A DNA stretch of 64,000 bases from Sphaeramia orbicularis (taxonomy: Eukaryota; Chordata; Actinopteri; Kurtiformes; Apogonidae): assembly GCF_902148855.1 (NCBI RefSeq), contig NC_043960.1, forward strand, positions 57,275,359 to 57,339,358. The letters run 5' to 3'. Positions 21,946 through 33,244 of this stretch are shown piece by piece. The notes under the pieces were generated by a model that was given only the letters and a program-made list of their open reading frames with translations, was not told the DNA's origin and did not search any database. The translations under genes were made by a program, and so were the position numbers. Every line of letters starts with the position of its first letter. Within the stretch, counting starts at the first letter, position 1.

Positions 21946-23644
21946 TACAGATCTGATTGGATGGTGTTGCCATGGTAACAAACTTCAATGTTATGCCATA
22001 TAATAATAAACAGGGTCATCCCACTGACCTTTGAACACAACATCCCAGAAATAGCTGAAAAAACAGGAAAAAAAGGATAAAAACAGAGTAAAACATGGAA
22101 AAACTGATGGAAACTGGACGATATGAAACAGATTTACACAAGAATGAACGTTAGTGAAGCTTCTGTTTCTGGTGTTTTTTCTCTTCACGTGATATTGATG
22201 TGACGTAATGTTCAGTTCAGTTCTGTGGAAACTGAACCCAACATTAACAAACACAGGTGTGTTCTGTCAACGCCTCCGCTGGAGGTTCCAGGTAAATGTT
22301 CCATTCCTTCATCTGCTCATAAACATCACCCTGACAATGGGTTCATTCACATCAAGAACCCTGGAACCAGTTTGAACCAGTTCAAACCAGTTCAAACCAG
22401 TGGGTCCCATCTACAGTTCAGTAATGTTTCCTTTGGTGTCATCATTGAACCAGGGCCCAGTTTCAGAAACAGGTGGAACAAACGGAGTCCAAACCCTGGA
22501 CTTCATCCAGTCCTTCCATCAGTGTAAAAATCTGTCCAATACCCACAATCCCTCTGTGGGCCAAGGGGGGACAGCTGCGTAAAGGTCATGACCCTGTCTT
22601 CCTGAGGCTCAGTTTCATCTCTGGACTTTGTGCAGCTGAAGCCGTGTTTCAGATGGATGGAACTGGTGTTTCATCCTGAAATGTTCCATCAGATGGTTCT
22701 GGTGTTTCATCGGGTTCAGACTATGATGAAGATGAAATGTGAGGATGAGGGCGGGACATTCTTCAGCATCAACACCAAAAAGTCAATAAAGCTTCAGTTC
22801 GGTGGAAACATCCTTGTTTCAGTTACCGACACCTCCCAGGGTGTGTTTGATTTCACAACCTGCCGTTAAAGGGAACCAAACCCTCTGGTTCCAGGTAAGG
22901 GCTGGATCCTCCACCCACTGATCCAAGCCACAGGACCCCCATCAGCTGGAACTACAGACCCCCATCAGCTGGAACTACAGACCCTGTTTCAGTGTCCAAC
23001 ACATTCCCACTTGAATCACATGCTTCTGAAATAAAGGGCTGATGGTTTCAGTTGAATGTATCATTCATCGTCATAGTAACCAGTTTATCTGTTGGATTTG
23101 AATGAACTGATCATAGACTTTGGTCAAACGTGGTCTTTTTTTTTGGGACACCTTCACTCATAAAACTCACCCGTGATGGGATGGTGTCACCACGGTAACA
23201 GAGCACAGTTCTATATTGATGTGGAGTTCAGTTCCATGGAAATGTCCTTCAATGAGTTACTGAACATGAACAGATCCCAGGGTGTGTTTGAAGGTCCACT
23301 GGACATGAGTCAAACCTTCAGGTTCCAGGTAACTATGTTTACCAGGTGACTCCACACCCAGTCGTTCCTCTGAATGTACTCATCTGTCCACGTGCATGTG
23401 TTGATCAGTTGTGTGTCCTGGCTCTGACTAAAGGTTTGGACGGTTTAGATGTTGAACATCAGTAAATCCACTTTATTTCACAGTTGGACGTTGGGTCTCA
23501 ATGTCCGTCTACGTCTCCAACATGTCCTTCATTTGAGAACCTTCTACAATCCCATGTTCATGACTCAACTCTAACAGCAACAGTAAAACCTGTAAAGACA
23601 CGCCCCTGACTCCTCCTACCTGTCCCTGCCCACCCCTCAAAGAC

Positions 23645-23651
23645 ATTTAAG
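23645..23651 (+). promoter_or_regulatory. TATA-like box of keratin copy 1
   Basis: ATTTAAG, 44 bp before the start codon, with a plausible initiation site near 23675. This leaves a short 5' untranslated region, as in many keratin genes. The mirror copy is at 31403-31409. Confidence 0.35.
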
Positions 23652-23694
23652 AGGACGCAGCAGACGTGAGCAGCTCAGTGTCTGTGTCGTCATC

Positions 23695-25878
23695 ATGGGC
23701 AGTTCTCATTCATCAGATTCCCACGACATCAACCCTGATGGAAGCACCGTCAGTGGGAACGTTAGCATCGGCAGCGGAGGCAACATTTCTGCCCACAGCG
23801 CTGCTCCAGTCCTCTGTTGCAGTAGATCCACCAGCGTCCGTCCTCCCACCGACGTGGACAAGTTCTCGGCGCAGACCCTGAACACCTGTCTGGTGGACTA
23901 CCTGTCTACCATGCGCTCCCTGGAGGACGCCAACGCCAAGCTGGAGCTGAAGGTCAGGCAGTGGGTGGAGAGCAGCGGAGGCTCCGCCTCCAGAGACTAC
24001 ACCGCCTGCTTCCAAACCATCTCCATCATCAGGTCCAAGGTGAGTCCAGTCCACGGACACAACAGAGCCACATCCACAGACACACACACACATACACACA
24101 TCTGGACGTATGTCCATCAGTAGGATGTGGTTGTCTGATGTGTGTGTGTGTCGTCTGCAGATCCAGACCGCCATCCAGTTGTACGGATCCATGGGCGACG
24201 CCCAGACGGCTGATGAACACCTCAAGAACAAGTGAGTCCAAACACAGGTTATTGGAGTTGAAGACCACTCCACTTTGAGATGTTTGTGCTCATGAGTTCA
24301 GATTTGTTGAGCTGCTGCACTTTGGTTCATCCTCACTTGTGGTCGTCGTGTTGCAGGAGTGAGAAGGAGCCGGCGGCGCTGCAGTCGCTGGAGGCCGACG
24401 CCGCCGAACTGAAGAAGATCCTGAACCAGCTTGCGCAGACCAGATCCGACGTGAAGACACAGATCCGGGGTCTGGAGGAGGAGCTGAAGATCCTCAAGAA
24501 GAACAACCAGGAGGTGAGTGGACACTGTCCCACAAATCCTGGACCCACAGGACAAACTGACCAAAGCCATGAGATGGAGATCAGGAAACATCCTGCAGGT
24601 TTAATGACAACAGAAAGTCACAACTTCCACAGATGAGCTTCACCCACGTGCACCAGTTGGACCCAGTCCTAGTGTCTCCTGGACTTTCCGGCTTTAAAAC
24701 CCTGTGTCCCAGAGCCATGGGTTCACATTCCATAGTGTGACTTGTCTTCCATCTATCCCACAGGTGGACCTCACCAAGGCCATGGCCAAGAACACACAAC
24801 TCCACGACACCATCTACTCCAAGAACCAGAAGGACCTGGAGGCCTTCCAGGCCAAGGTACCCACACGGCCTCCCTTCCTGTGGCGGCAGACGTTATTAGA
24901 TGTCAACGGGCCCCGATGGATTCAACCCGTGTGTTTGTTGGTTTTGTGCAGACCCAGGATCTGAAGAACAAGGTGGTGGTCGGCATCCGGACCCTGCAGA
25001 AGTCCAGGTCTGAAGTCACCCAGGTCCAGTCTAGTCTGCAGTCTCTGGAGACCCAACTGCAGTCCACGTTGGACACGGTGAGCATCGCAATCCACAGGAA
25101 ATGACAGGAATCAGGTCAGTAGGTGTGTGTCCACGTCCAGTAGAAGAAGTGAGGCAGCTTCAACCAACAGTCCGACAATAAAGGACACATTTAGTGGAAA
25201 CAGGCTGAAGGTCCAAAGGAGCTCCAACCATTAGGAAGTGGAGTTCAAGCTGCAGCAGCCATGATGGGCCCTCACACCTCTGAGCGTCACACCTACATGG
25301 TGGACTTCCTGTTGGGTGGAGGCTTGAGCCGGTCTGCAGGACTGACCTGCTCTGTGGACCTGATGACCACAGTAAGGGTCACATGACTGAGGCTTGATGA
25401 TTGGTGTGTTTCCTCTACAGGAAGTGTTGGAGGGAACTCTGGCTGAAACCCTGAGCCAGTACGGCGGGCAGCTCAGCAGATCCCTGACCCAGGTAACACA
25501 TGGAACCTTCATGGACAATATCAGACACAGGAGCTACTGAGTCTGTGCAGTAGAGTCCAGGAGGCGGGGCATGGGCGCCTCCTTCCAGCTGTCACTCATT
25601 GTTAGGTGTCCATCTGTCCAAACAGTCTGTGATACTGGGACACAGTGAGTGTCCACGCCTCCTTTGGTTCAATTCTTCTTCTTCTTCTTCTTCTTCTTCT
25701 TCTTCTTCTTCTTCTTCTTCTTCTTCTTCTTCTTGTCCACCAGGTGACCACTCTGGAGGGGCAGCTGGTCCAGCTCAGGTCAGACCTGGATCTTCAGGAC
25801 TACGAGTACAAGAAGCTGCTGGACACCAACATCCATCTGGAGTCGGAGGTTGCCGAGTACAAAAGGCTTCAGGGCTGA
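23695..25878 (+). CDS. Type I keratin-like intermediate filament protein, copy 1
   Basis: Seven exons: 23695-24039, 24161-24231, 24357-24513, 24764-24856, 24952-25077, 25421-25492 and 25744-25878, 332 residues. The head is Ser/Gly-rich. The rod starts with the helix-initiation motif (LNTCLVDYLSTMRSLEDANA) and ends with the helix-termination motif (YKKLLDTNIHLESEVAEYKR). Then the protein stops at LQG, so it has no tail. Exon 3 (157 bp) and exon 5 (126 bp) have the sizes I know for type I keratin genes. Exon 2 is 12 bp shorter and exon 4 is 69 bp shorter than usual, and the usual last rod exon is split in two. Type I keratins pair with type II to form epithelial filaments; which partner is used here is unknown. 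Usual length is 400-470 residues. The frame is fully open. Confidence 0.9.
25674..25735 (+). repeat. (CTT)n as the polypyrimidine tract of keratin intron 6
   Basis: About 20 CTT units ending 8 bp before the exon 7 acceptor (GTCCACCAG). The mirror copy has one more unit. Confidence 0.95.
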
Positions 25879-26122
25879 AACAGGTGACCACGCCCACACT
25901 GGAAACACTGCACTGATCAGTGATTGGTTGAATGAAGAGCGGCTGGGCGGGTCCGCTGTAATGTCTTCTGATTGGTCCACAGTGTCTGCAGCTCCACCAA
26001 GACCCAGGAGGAGGGGGTCTACGGGTAGGTGGTCTCCTCCACGCCCACCACCGGCACCGACGGCCAATCAGCGACGGCGTCTGAGTCACATGACCTGTGA
26101 CACAACCAAGAACCTGAGAATC

Positions 26123-26128
26123 AATAAA
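26123..26128 (+). terminator. Poly(A) signal of keratin copy 1
   Basis: AATAAA 245 bp after the stop codon, in 'gagaatcaataaatggg'. Mirrored at 28923-28928. Confidence 0.7.
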
Positions 26129-26277
26129 TGGGTCCATAAATCCAGCGTGTGTCTGAGTTTGTTCTTCAGATAAATTCATCCAAATGGATCCTGTTCAAAC
26201 ACAAACACTGACATCAGACAGTGGAAGGAATGGGTTCTGTGGACAGTTCCACTACGTCCTGGACTTAAAGCAGATCC

Positions 26278-26515
26278 TTTATTACCTCCACTAAGGAGGT
26301 TATGTTTTTGCCGGCGTTGGTTTGTCCGTCCGTCCGTCTGTCTGTGTGCATGATAACTTAAAAAGTTATGGACGGATTTGGATTAAAATTTCAGGAAATG
26401 TAGATACTGGCACAAGGAACAAATGATTAAATTTTGGTGGTGATGGGGGGGGGGCACCGATCTGCCTTGGCGGAGGTCTGTGCTCTACGAGTGCTCTTCT
26501 AGTTTCCTGTCTTTG
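26278..26515. repeat. Dispersed fish repeat (left arm)
   Basis: Ends 'cctccactaaggaggttatg' and 'ccttggcggaggtctg' with a conserved middle 'aaaaagttatggacgga'. This is a widespread fish repeat that I cannot assign to a class. Mirrored at about 28536-28773. Confidence 0.6.
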
Positions 26516-26622
26516 ATTTTTGTCCAATGTGGTAATAATAATGGAACCACATCCAGAGAACAGAAGTACCCACAGGAACACTGCAGACCACAGTTACTGG
26601 GACCAAACTTATCAGTTCTCAT

Positions 26623-27179
26623 TAGGGCTGTGTATTCACAAGAATCTGGAGATACAATACAAATCACAATACTAGGATCATGATATGATATATCACAATA
26701 TATCATGATGCTGTTAAAAAGGCAATTTTTTGTTTGTTTCTTTTTTTTAAAATGATTATTTTCTTGAAGAATTGAATTACACCAGAAATCTGCACAAATA
26801 CTAAACACATTTTTATTTGATCCCAAGAGGATCTAATGTTCTATCACAAAATGTTCCTGTGTTCAAACTGAAATTCTGTTTTACAGACATTCCAGGTTCA
26901 GATCCTGTTCAAATGTTCATATTCTATTAGTTCAAAACTAACATCAGAACAGTATTTTAGTTCAATCCCAACTCTGGAACTAACATTATTTAATAAAAGA
27001 GTGTTAAATAATAATAAATAAAATATACACAAAAAAGAAACACAAAAATTAACCTCCACAATATCTGCATTTGAATAAATACCTAAAAATATAGATACAA
27101 TACTTTTTGATATCGATACAGTGTTGTGAAATGAAATATCACGATAACATTGCAGAACCGATATTTTCTTACACCCCTA
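26623..27179. mobile_element. hAT-like MITE (family 4), left arm
   Basis: 557 bp with ends TAGGGCTGTGTATTC and TTTTCTTACACCCCTA and perfect 8-bp target copies GTTCTCAT (26615-26622 and 27180-27187). No coding capacity. Mirrored at 27875-28431, so it predates the palindrome. Confidence 0.88.
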
Positions 27180-27310
27180 GTTCTCATTTTGATGGTGGTA
27201 TTGTTGAAATGTGCTGAAAAAAATCAAACAGTCCTAAAGATGACACCTTCTGGACAGAAGAGGAACGACACTGTGACAACAGTAGAAAAGAACCCAGAAC
27301 AGTTCATATA

Positions 27311-27743
27311 AGGGCTCTCAAACTCATTTTCTTTCAGGTCTGTCTGTCATCTATCTGTGTGTCTGTCATCTGTCTGTAAAGAAAATTCAGCCCAATTTGA
27401 ACTATTTTCTGCCTGTTCCTCAGTGTTTAGTGTCTTTGCAGATCTGATCCAGAATGCATATTTAGAAATGTTAAGTTGAGGCAGAATATTGATAAAATTG
27501 CGCTTATTTTTCTTCATTAATTTCAGTTTTTTCAGGTTACTCACATCTTTTTTGTTTGGATATTTTATAAAAGTAAGTATTTTCATAATTTAATGGGGGT
27601 TTTTTTCTTTACACTAAAACAAAGACAAAAATTTGTAGTTGTCATTATCTATAGGTTATTCTGTTATTATTTTTCTGGTCTGGCCCACTGGAGATCAAAT
27701 TGGGCTGAATGTGGAACCTGAAAGAAAATGAGTTTGAGAGCCC
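27311..27743. mobile_element. hAT-like MITE (family 3) forming the palindrome axis
   Basis: Inverted ends of about 28 bp, GGGCTCTCAAACTCATTTTC (27313 on) and its complement (to 27743). The interior resembles the family at 16331-16938 ('ggcagaatattg', 'ggcccactggagatc'). The interior between about 27342 and 27711 is the only unique part of the palindrome. A short (CTGT/CATC)n patch at about 27343-27375 replaces part of the left side. Confidence 0.75.
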
Positions 27744-27874
27744 GGATCAGACTGTTCTGGGTTCTTTTCTACTGTTGTCATAGTGCAGTTCCTCTTCTGT
27801 CCAGAAGGTGTCATCTTTAGGACTGTTTGAAATTTTTCAGCACATTTCAACAATACCACCATCATAATGAGAAC

Positions 27875-28431
27875 CAGGGGTGTAAGAAAATATCGGTTCT
27901 CCAATATATCGTGATATTTCATTTCACAACACTGTATCGATATCAAAAAGTATTGTATCTATATTTTTAGGTATTTATTCAAATGCAGATATTGTGGAGG
28001 TTAATTTTTGTGTTTCTTTTTTGTGTATATTTTATTTATTATTATTTAACACTCTTTATTAAATAATGTTAGTTCCAGAGTTGGGATTGAACTAAAATAC
28101 TGTTCTGATGTTAGTTTTGAACTAATAGAATATGAACATTTGAACAGGATCTGAACCTGGAATGTCTGTAAAACAGAATTTCAGTTTGAACACAGGAACA
28201 TTTTGTGATAGAACATTAGATCCTCTTGGGATCAAATAAAAATGTGTTTAGTATTTGTGCAGATTTCTGGTGTAATTCAATTCTTCAAGAAAATAATCAT
28301 TTAAAAAAAAGAAACAAACAAAAAATTGCCTTTTTAACAGCATCATGATATATTGTGATATATCATATCATGATCCTAGTATTGTGATTTGTATTGTATC
28401 TCCAGATTCTTGTGAATACACAGCCCTAATG
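27875..28431. mobile_element. hAT-like MITE (family 4), right arm copy
   Basis: Mirror of 26623-27179. The first base pairs differ (CAGGGG for TAGGGG) and a few more differences lie near 'tctccaatatatcg'. Confidence 0.85.
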
Positions 28432-28535
28432 AGAACTGATAAGTTTGGTCCCAGTAACTGTGGTCTGCAGTGTTCCTGTGGGTACTTCTGTTCTCTGGAT
28501 GTGGTTCCATTATTATTACCACATTGGACAAAAAT

Positions 28536-28773
28536 CAAAGACAGGAAACTAGAAGAGCACTCGTAGAGCACAGACCTCCGCCAAGGCAGATCGGTGCCCC
28601 CCCCCCATCACCACCAAAATTTAATCATTTGTTCCTTGTGCCAGTATCTACATTTCCTGAAATTTTAATCCAAATCCGTCCATAACTTTTTAAGTTATCA
28701 TGCACACAGACAGACGGACGGACGGACAAACCAACGCCGGCAAAAACATAACCTCCTTAGTGGAGGTAATAAA
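28536..28773. repeat. Dispersed fish repeat (right arm)
   Basis: Mirror of 26278-26515, same content in reverse orientation. Confidence 0.6.
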
Positions 28774-28922
28774 GGATCTGCTTTAAGTCCAGGACGTAGT
28801 GGAACTGTCCACAGAACCCATTCCTTCCACTGTCTGATGTCAGTGTTTGTGTTTGAACAGGATCCATTTGGATGAATTTATCTGAAGAACAAACTCAGAC
28901 ACACGCTGGATTTATGGACCCA

Positions 28923-28928
28923 TTTATT
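28923..28928 (-). terminator. Poly(A) signal of keratin copy 2
   Basis: AATAAA on the minus strand, mirror of 26123-26128. Confidence 0.7.
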
Positions 28929-29172
28929 GATTCTCAGGTTCTTGGTTGTGTCACAGGTCATGTGACTCAGACGCCATCGCTGATTGGGCGTCGGTGCCGG
29001 TGGTGGGCGTGGAGGAGACCACCTACCCGTAGACCCCCTCCTCCTGGGTCTTGGTGGAGCTGCAGACACTGTGGACCAATCACAAGACATTACAGCGGAC
29101 CCGCCCAGCCGCTCTTCATTCAACCAATCACTGATCAGTGCAGTGTTTCCAGTGTGGGCATGGTCACCTGTT

Positions 29173-31359
29173 TCAGCCCTGAAGCCTTTTGTACTCGGCA
29201 ACCTCCGACTCCAGATGGATGTTGGTGTCCAGCAGCTTCTTGTATTCGTAGTCCTGAAGATCCAGGTCTGACCTGAGCTGGACCAGCTGCCCCTCCAGAG
29301 TGGTCACCTGGTGGACAAGAAGAAGAAGAAGAAGAAGAAGAAGAAGAAGAAGAAGAAGAAGAAGAAGAAGAAGAAGAAGAATTGAACCAAAGGAGGCGTG
29401 GACACTCACTGTGTCCCAGTATCACAGACTGTTTGGACAGACGGACACCTCACAATGAGTGACAGCTGGAAGGAGGCGCCCATGCCCCGCCTCCTGGACT
29501 CTACTGCACAGACTCAGTAGCTCCTGTGTCTGATATTGTCCATGAAGGTTCCATGTGTTACCTGGGTCAGGGATCTGCTGAGCTGCCCGCCGTACTGGCT
29601 CAGGGTTTCAGCCAGAGTTCCCTCCAACACTTCCTGTAGAGGAAACACACCAATCATCAAGCCTCAGTCATGTGACCCTTACTGTGGTCATCAGGTCCAC
29701 AGAGCAGGTCAGTCCTGCAGACCGGCCCAAGCCTCCACCCAACAGGAAGTCCACCATGTAGGTGTGACGCTCAGAGGTGTGAGGGCCCATCATGGCTGCT
29801 GCAGCTTGAACTCCACTTCCTAATGGTTGGAGCTCCTTTGGACCTTCAGCCTGTTTCCACTAAATGTGTCCTTTATTGTCGGACTGTTGGTTGAAGCTGC
29901 CTCACTTCTTCTACTGGACGTGGACACACACCTACTGACCTGATTCCTGTCATTTCCTGTGGATTGCGATGCTCACCGTGTCCAACGTGGACTGCAGTTG
30001 GGTCTCCAGAGACTGCAGACTAGACTGGACCTGGGTGACTTCAGACCTGGACTTCTGCAGGGTCCGGATGCCGACCACCACCTTGTTCTTCAGATCCTGG
30101 GTCTGCACAAAACCAACAAACACACGGGTTGAATCCATCGGGGCCCGTTGACATCTAATAACGTCTGCCGCCACAGGAAGGGAGGCCGTGTGGGTACCTT
30201 GGCCTGGAAGGCCTCCAGGTCCTTCTGGTTCTTGGAGTAGATGGTGTCGTGGAGTTGTGTGTTCTTGGCCATGGCCTTGGTGAGGTCCACCTGTGGGATA
30301 GATGGAAGACAAGTCACACTATGGAATGTGAACCCATGGCTCTGGGACACAGGGTTTTAGAGCCGGAAAGTCCAGGAGACACTAGGACTGGGTCCAACTG
30401 GTGCACGTGGGTGAAGCTCATCTGTGGAAGTTGTGACTTTCTGTTGTCATTAAACCTGCAGGATGTTTCCTGATCTCCATCTCATGGCTTTGGTCAGTTT
30501 GTCCTGTGGGTCCAGGATTTGTGGGACAGTGTCCACTCACCTTCTGGTTGTTCTTCTTGAGGATCTTCAGCTCCTCCTCCAGACCCCGGATCTGTGTCTT
30601 CACGTCGGATCTGGTCTGCGCAAGCTGGTTCAGGATCTTCTTCAGTTCGGCGGCGTCGGCCTCCAGCGACTGCAGCGCCGCCGGCTCCTTCTCACTCCTG
30701 CAACACGACGACCACAAGTGAGGATGAACCAAAGTGCAGCAGCTCAACAAATCTGAACTCATGAGCACAAACATCTCAAAGTGGAGTGGTCTTCAACTCC
30801 AATAACCTGTGTTTGGACTCACTTGTTCTTGAGGTGTTCATCAGCCGTCTGGGCGTCGCCCATGGATCCGTACAACTGGATGGCGGTCTGGATCTGCAGA
30901 CGACACACACACACATCAGACAACCACGTCCTACTGATGGACATACGTCCAGATGTGTGTATGTGTGTGTGTGTCTGTGGATGTGGCTCTGTTGTGTCCG
31001 TGGACTGGACTCACCTTGGACCTGATGATGGAGATGGTTTGGAAGCAGGCGGTGTAGTCTCTGGAGGCGGAGCCTCCGCTGCTCTCCACCCACTGCCTGA
31101 CCTTCAGCTCCAGCTTGGCGTTGGCGTCCTCCAGGGAGCGCATGGTAGACAGGTAGTCCACCAGACAGGTGTTCAGGGTCTGCGCCGAGAACTTGTCCAC
31201 GTCGGTGGGAGGACGGACGCTGGTGGATCTACTGCAACAGAGGACTGGAGCAGCGCTGTGGGCAGAAATGTTGCCTCCGCTGCCGATGCTAACGTTCCCA
31301 CTGACGGTGCTTCCATCAGGGTTGATGTCGTGGGAATCTGATGAATGAGAACTGCCCAT
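29173..31359 (-). CDS. Type I keratin-like intermediate filament protein, copy 2
   Basis: Mirror of copy 1 with exons 31015-31359, 30823-30893, 30541-30697, 30198-30290, 29977-30102, 29562-29633 and 29173-29307. All splice signals, start and stop are kept and the frame is open, so it should also make a 332-residue tailless protein. The one amino-acid difference I found is the last codon of exon 3, Glu (GAG) in copy 1 and Lys (AAG) here, next to the intron 3 donor. The other coding difference noted (GAG/GAA in DYEYKKLL) is silent. It converges with copy 1, the 3' ends facing each other about 3.3 kb apart. Both reading frames surviving argues that both copies are under selection, are very young, or are homogenised by gene conversion. 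Confidence 0.9.
29317..29381 (-). repeat. (CTT)n of keratin copy 2 intron 6
   Basis: Mirror of 25674-25735, longer by one trinucleotide. It accounts for the 3-bp shift in mirror coordinates. Confidence 0.95.
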
Positions 31360-31402
31360 GATGACGACACAGACACTGAGCTGCTCACGTCTGCTGCGTC
31401 CT

Positions 31403-31409
31403 CTTAAAT
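31403..31409 (-). promoter_or_regulatory. TATA-like box of keratin copy 2
   Basis: ATTTAAG on the minus strand, mirror of 23645-23651, 44 bp before the start codon. Confidence 0.35.
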
Positions 31410-33108
31410 GTCTTTGAGGGGTGGGCAGGGACAGGTAGGAGGAGTCAGGGGCGTGTCTTTACAGGTTTTACTGTTGCTGTTAGAGTTGAGTCATGAACAT
31501 GGGATTGTAGAAGGTTCTCAAATGAAGGACATGTTGGAGACGTAGACGGACATTGAGACCCAACGTCCAACTGTGAAATAAAGTGGATTTACTGATGTTC
31601 AACATCTAAACCGTCCAAACCTTTAGTCAGAGCCAGGACACACAACTGATCAACACATGCACGTGGACAGATGAGTACATTCAGAGGAACGACTGGGTGT
31701 GGAGTCACCTGGTAAACATAGTTACCTGGAACCTGAAGGTTTGACTCATGTCCAGTGGACCTTCAAACACACCCTGGGATCTGTTCATGTTCAGTAACTC
31801 ATTGAAGGACATTTCCATGGAACTGAACTCCACATCAATATAGAACTGTGCTCTGTTACCGTGGTGACACCATCCCATCACGGGTGAGTTTTATGAGTGA
31901 AGGTGTCCCAAAAAAAAAGACCACGTTTGACCAAAGTCTATGATCAGTTCATTCAAATCCAACAGATAAACTGGTTACTATGACGATGAATGATACATTC
32001 AACTGAAACCATCAGCCCTTTATTTCAGAAGCATGTGATTCAAGTGGGAATGTGTTGGACACTGAAACAGGGTCTGTAGTTCCAGCTGATGGGGGTCTGT
32101 AGTTCCAGCTGATGGGGGTCCTGTGGCTTGGATCAGTGGGTGGAGGATCCAGCCCTTACCTGGAACCAGAGGGTTTGGTTCCCTTTAACGGCAGGTTGTG
32201 AAATCAAACACACCCTGGGAGGTGTCGGTAACTGAAACAAGGATGTTTCCACCGAACTGAAGCTTTATTGACTTTTTGGTGTTGATGCTGAAGAATGTCC
32301 CGCCCTCATCCTCACATTTCATCTTCATCATAGTCTGAACCCGATGAAACACCAGAACCATCTGATGGAACATTTCAGGATGAAACACCAGTTCCATCCA
32401 TCTGAAACACGGCTTCAGCTGCACAAAGTCCAGAGATGAAACTGAGCCTCAGGAAGACAGGGTCATGACCTTTACGCAGCTGTCCCCCCTTGGCCCACAG
32501 AGGGATTGTGGGTATTGGACAGATTTTTACACTGATGGAAGGACTGGATGAAGTCCAGGGTTTGGACTCCGTTTGTTCCACCTGTTTCTGAAACTGGGCC
32601 CTGGTTCAATGATGACACCAAAGGAAACATTACTGAACTGTAGATGGGACCCACTGGTTTGAACTGGTTTGAACTGGTTCAAACTGGTTCCAGGGTTCTT
32701 GATGTGAATGAACCCATTGTCAGGGTGATGTTTATGAGCAGATGAAGGAATGGAACATTTACCTGGAACCTCCAGCGGAGGCGTTGACAGAACACACCTG
32801 TGTTTGTTAATGTTGGGTTCAGTTTCCACAGAACTGAACTGAACATTACGTCACATCAATATCACGTGAAGAGAAAAAACACCAGAAACAGAAGCTTCAC
32901 TAACGTTCATTCTTGTGTAAATCTGTTTCATATCGTCCAGTTTCCATCAGTTTTTCCATGTTTTACTCTGTTTTTATCCTTTTTTTCCTGTTTTTTCAGC
33001 TATTTCTGGGATGTCGTGTTCAAAGGTCAGTGGGATGACCCTGTTTATTATTATATGGCATAACATTGAAGTTTGTTACCATGGCAACACCATCCAATCA
33101 GATCTGTA

Positions 33109-33216
33109 GTTGATCCTTATGATAAATATTTTTCTAATTAAACATAAACGTGTCGACCCCAACCAGATGAACCTGGAGGTCCAGCAGCTGCTGAAGGAGA
33201 GCAACACCACCTTTAG
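33109..33216 (+). mobile_element. LINE ORF2 scrap (right arm)
   Basis: Mirror of 21838-21945. Confidence 0.5.
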
Positions 33217-33244
33217 GTCTGGAAACGGTTCTGTACAGAAGCAA

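Larger units (their letters stand above)
20395..27341. repeat. Left arm of a ~14-kb palindrome
   Basis: From the keratin promoter region to its 3' end, the positions of matching bases in left and right arms add up to 55054, or 55051 past a 3-bp indel in the (CTT)n tract. The arms are therefore collinear over more than 5 kb with almost no indels. The transcribed part differs by roughly ten substitutions by eye (about 99.5% identity). The arm contains, outside to inside: minisatellite, polypyrimidine tract, LINE scrap, keratin gene, dispersed repeat, hAT-like MITE. Confidence 0.95.

Noticed and set aside
21369-21978. Pro/Ser/Cys-rich and Arg/Gln/Glu-rich frames
   Set aside because: They arise from the TCCTCC tract. 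The mirror frames at 33076-33589 have the same origin.
22225-22869. Several overlapping short plus-strand frames upstream of keratin copy 1
   Set aside because: No similarity to known proteins and no consistent splice structure. They are mirrored simply because the whole arm is duplicated.
23713-24273. Long antisense frame opposite keratin exons 1-2
   Set aside because: It is a shadow of the G/C-rich keratin exons, crosses introns and matches no known protein. The mirror frame at 30781-31341 is the same.
25599-25916. Frame with a poly-Ser or poly-Leu run before the last keratin exon
   Set aside because: The run is the intronic (CTT)n tract. The exon starts at 25744 after CAG.
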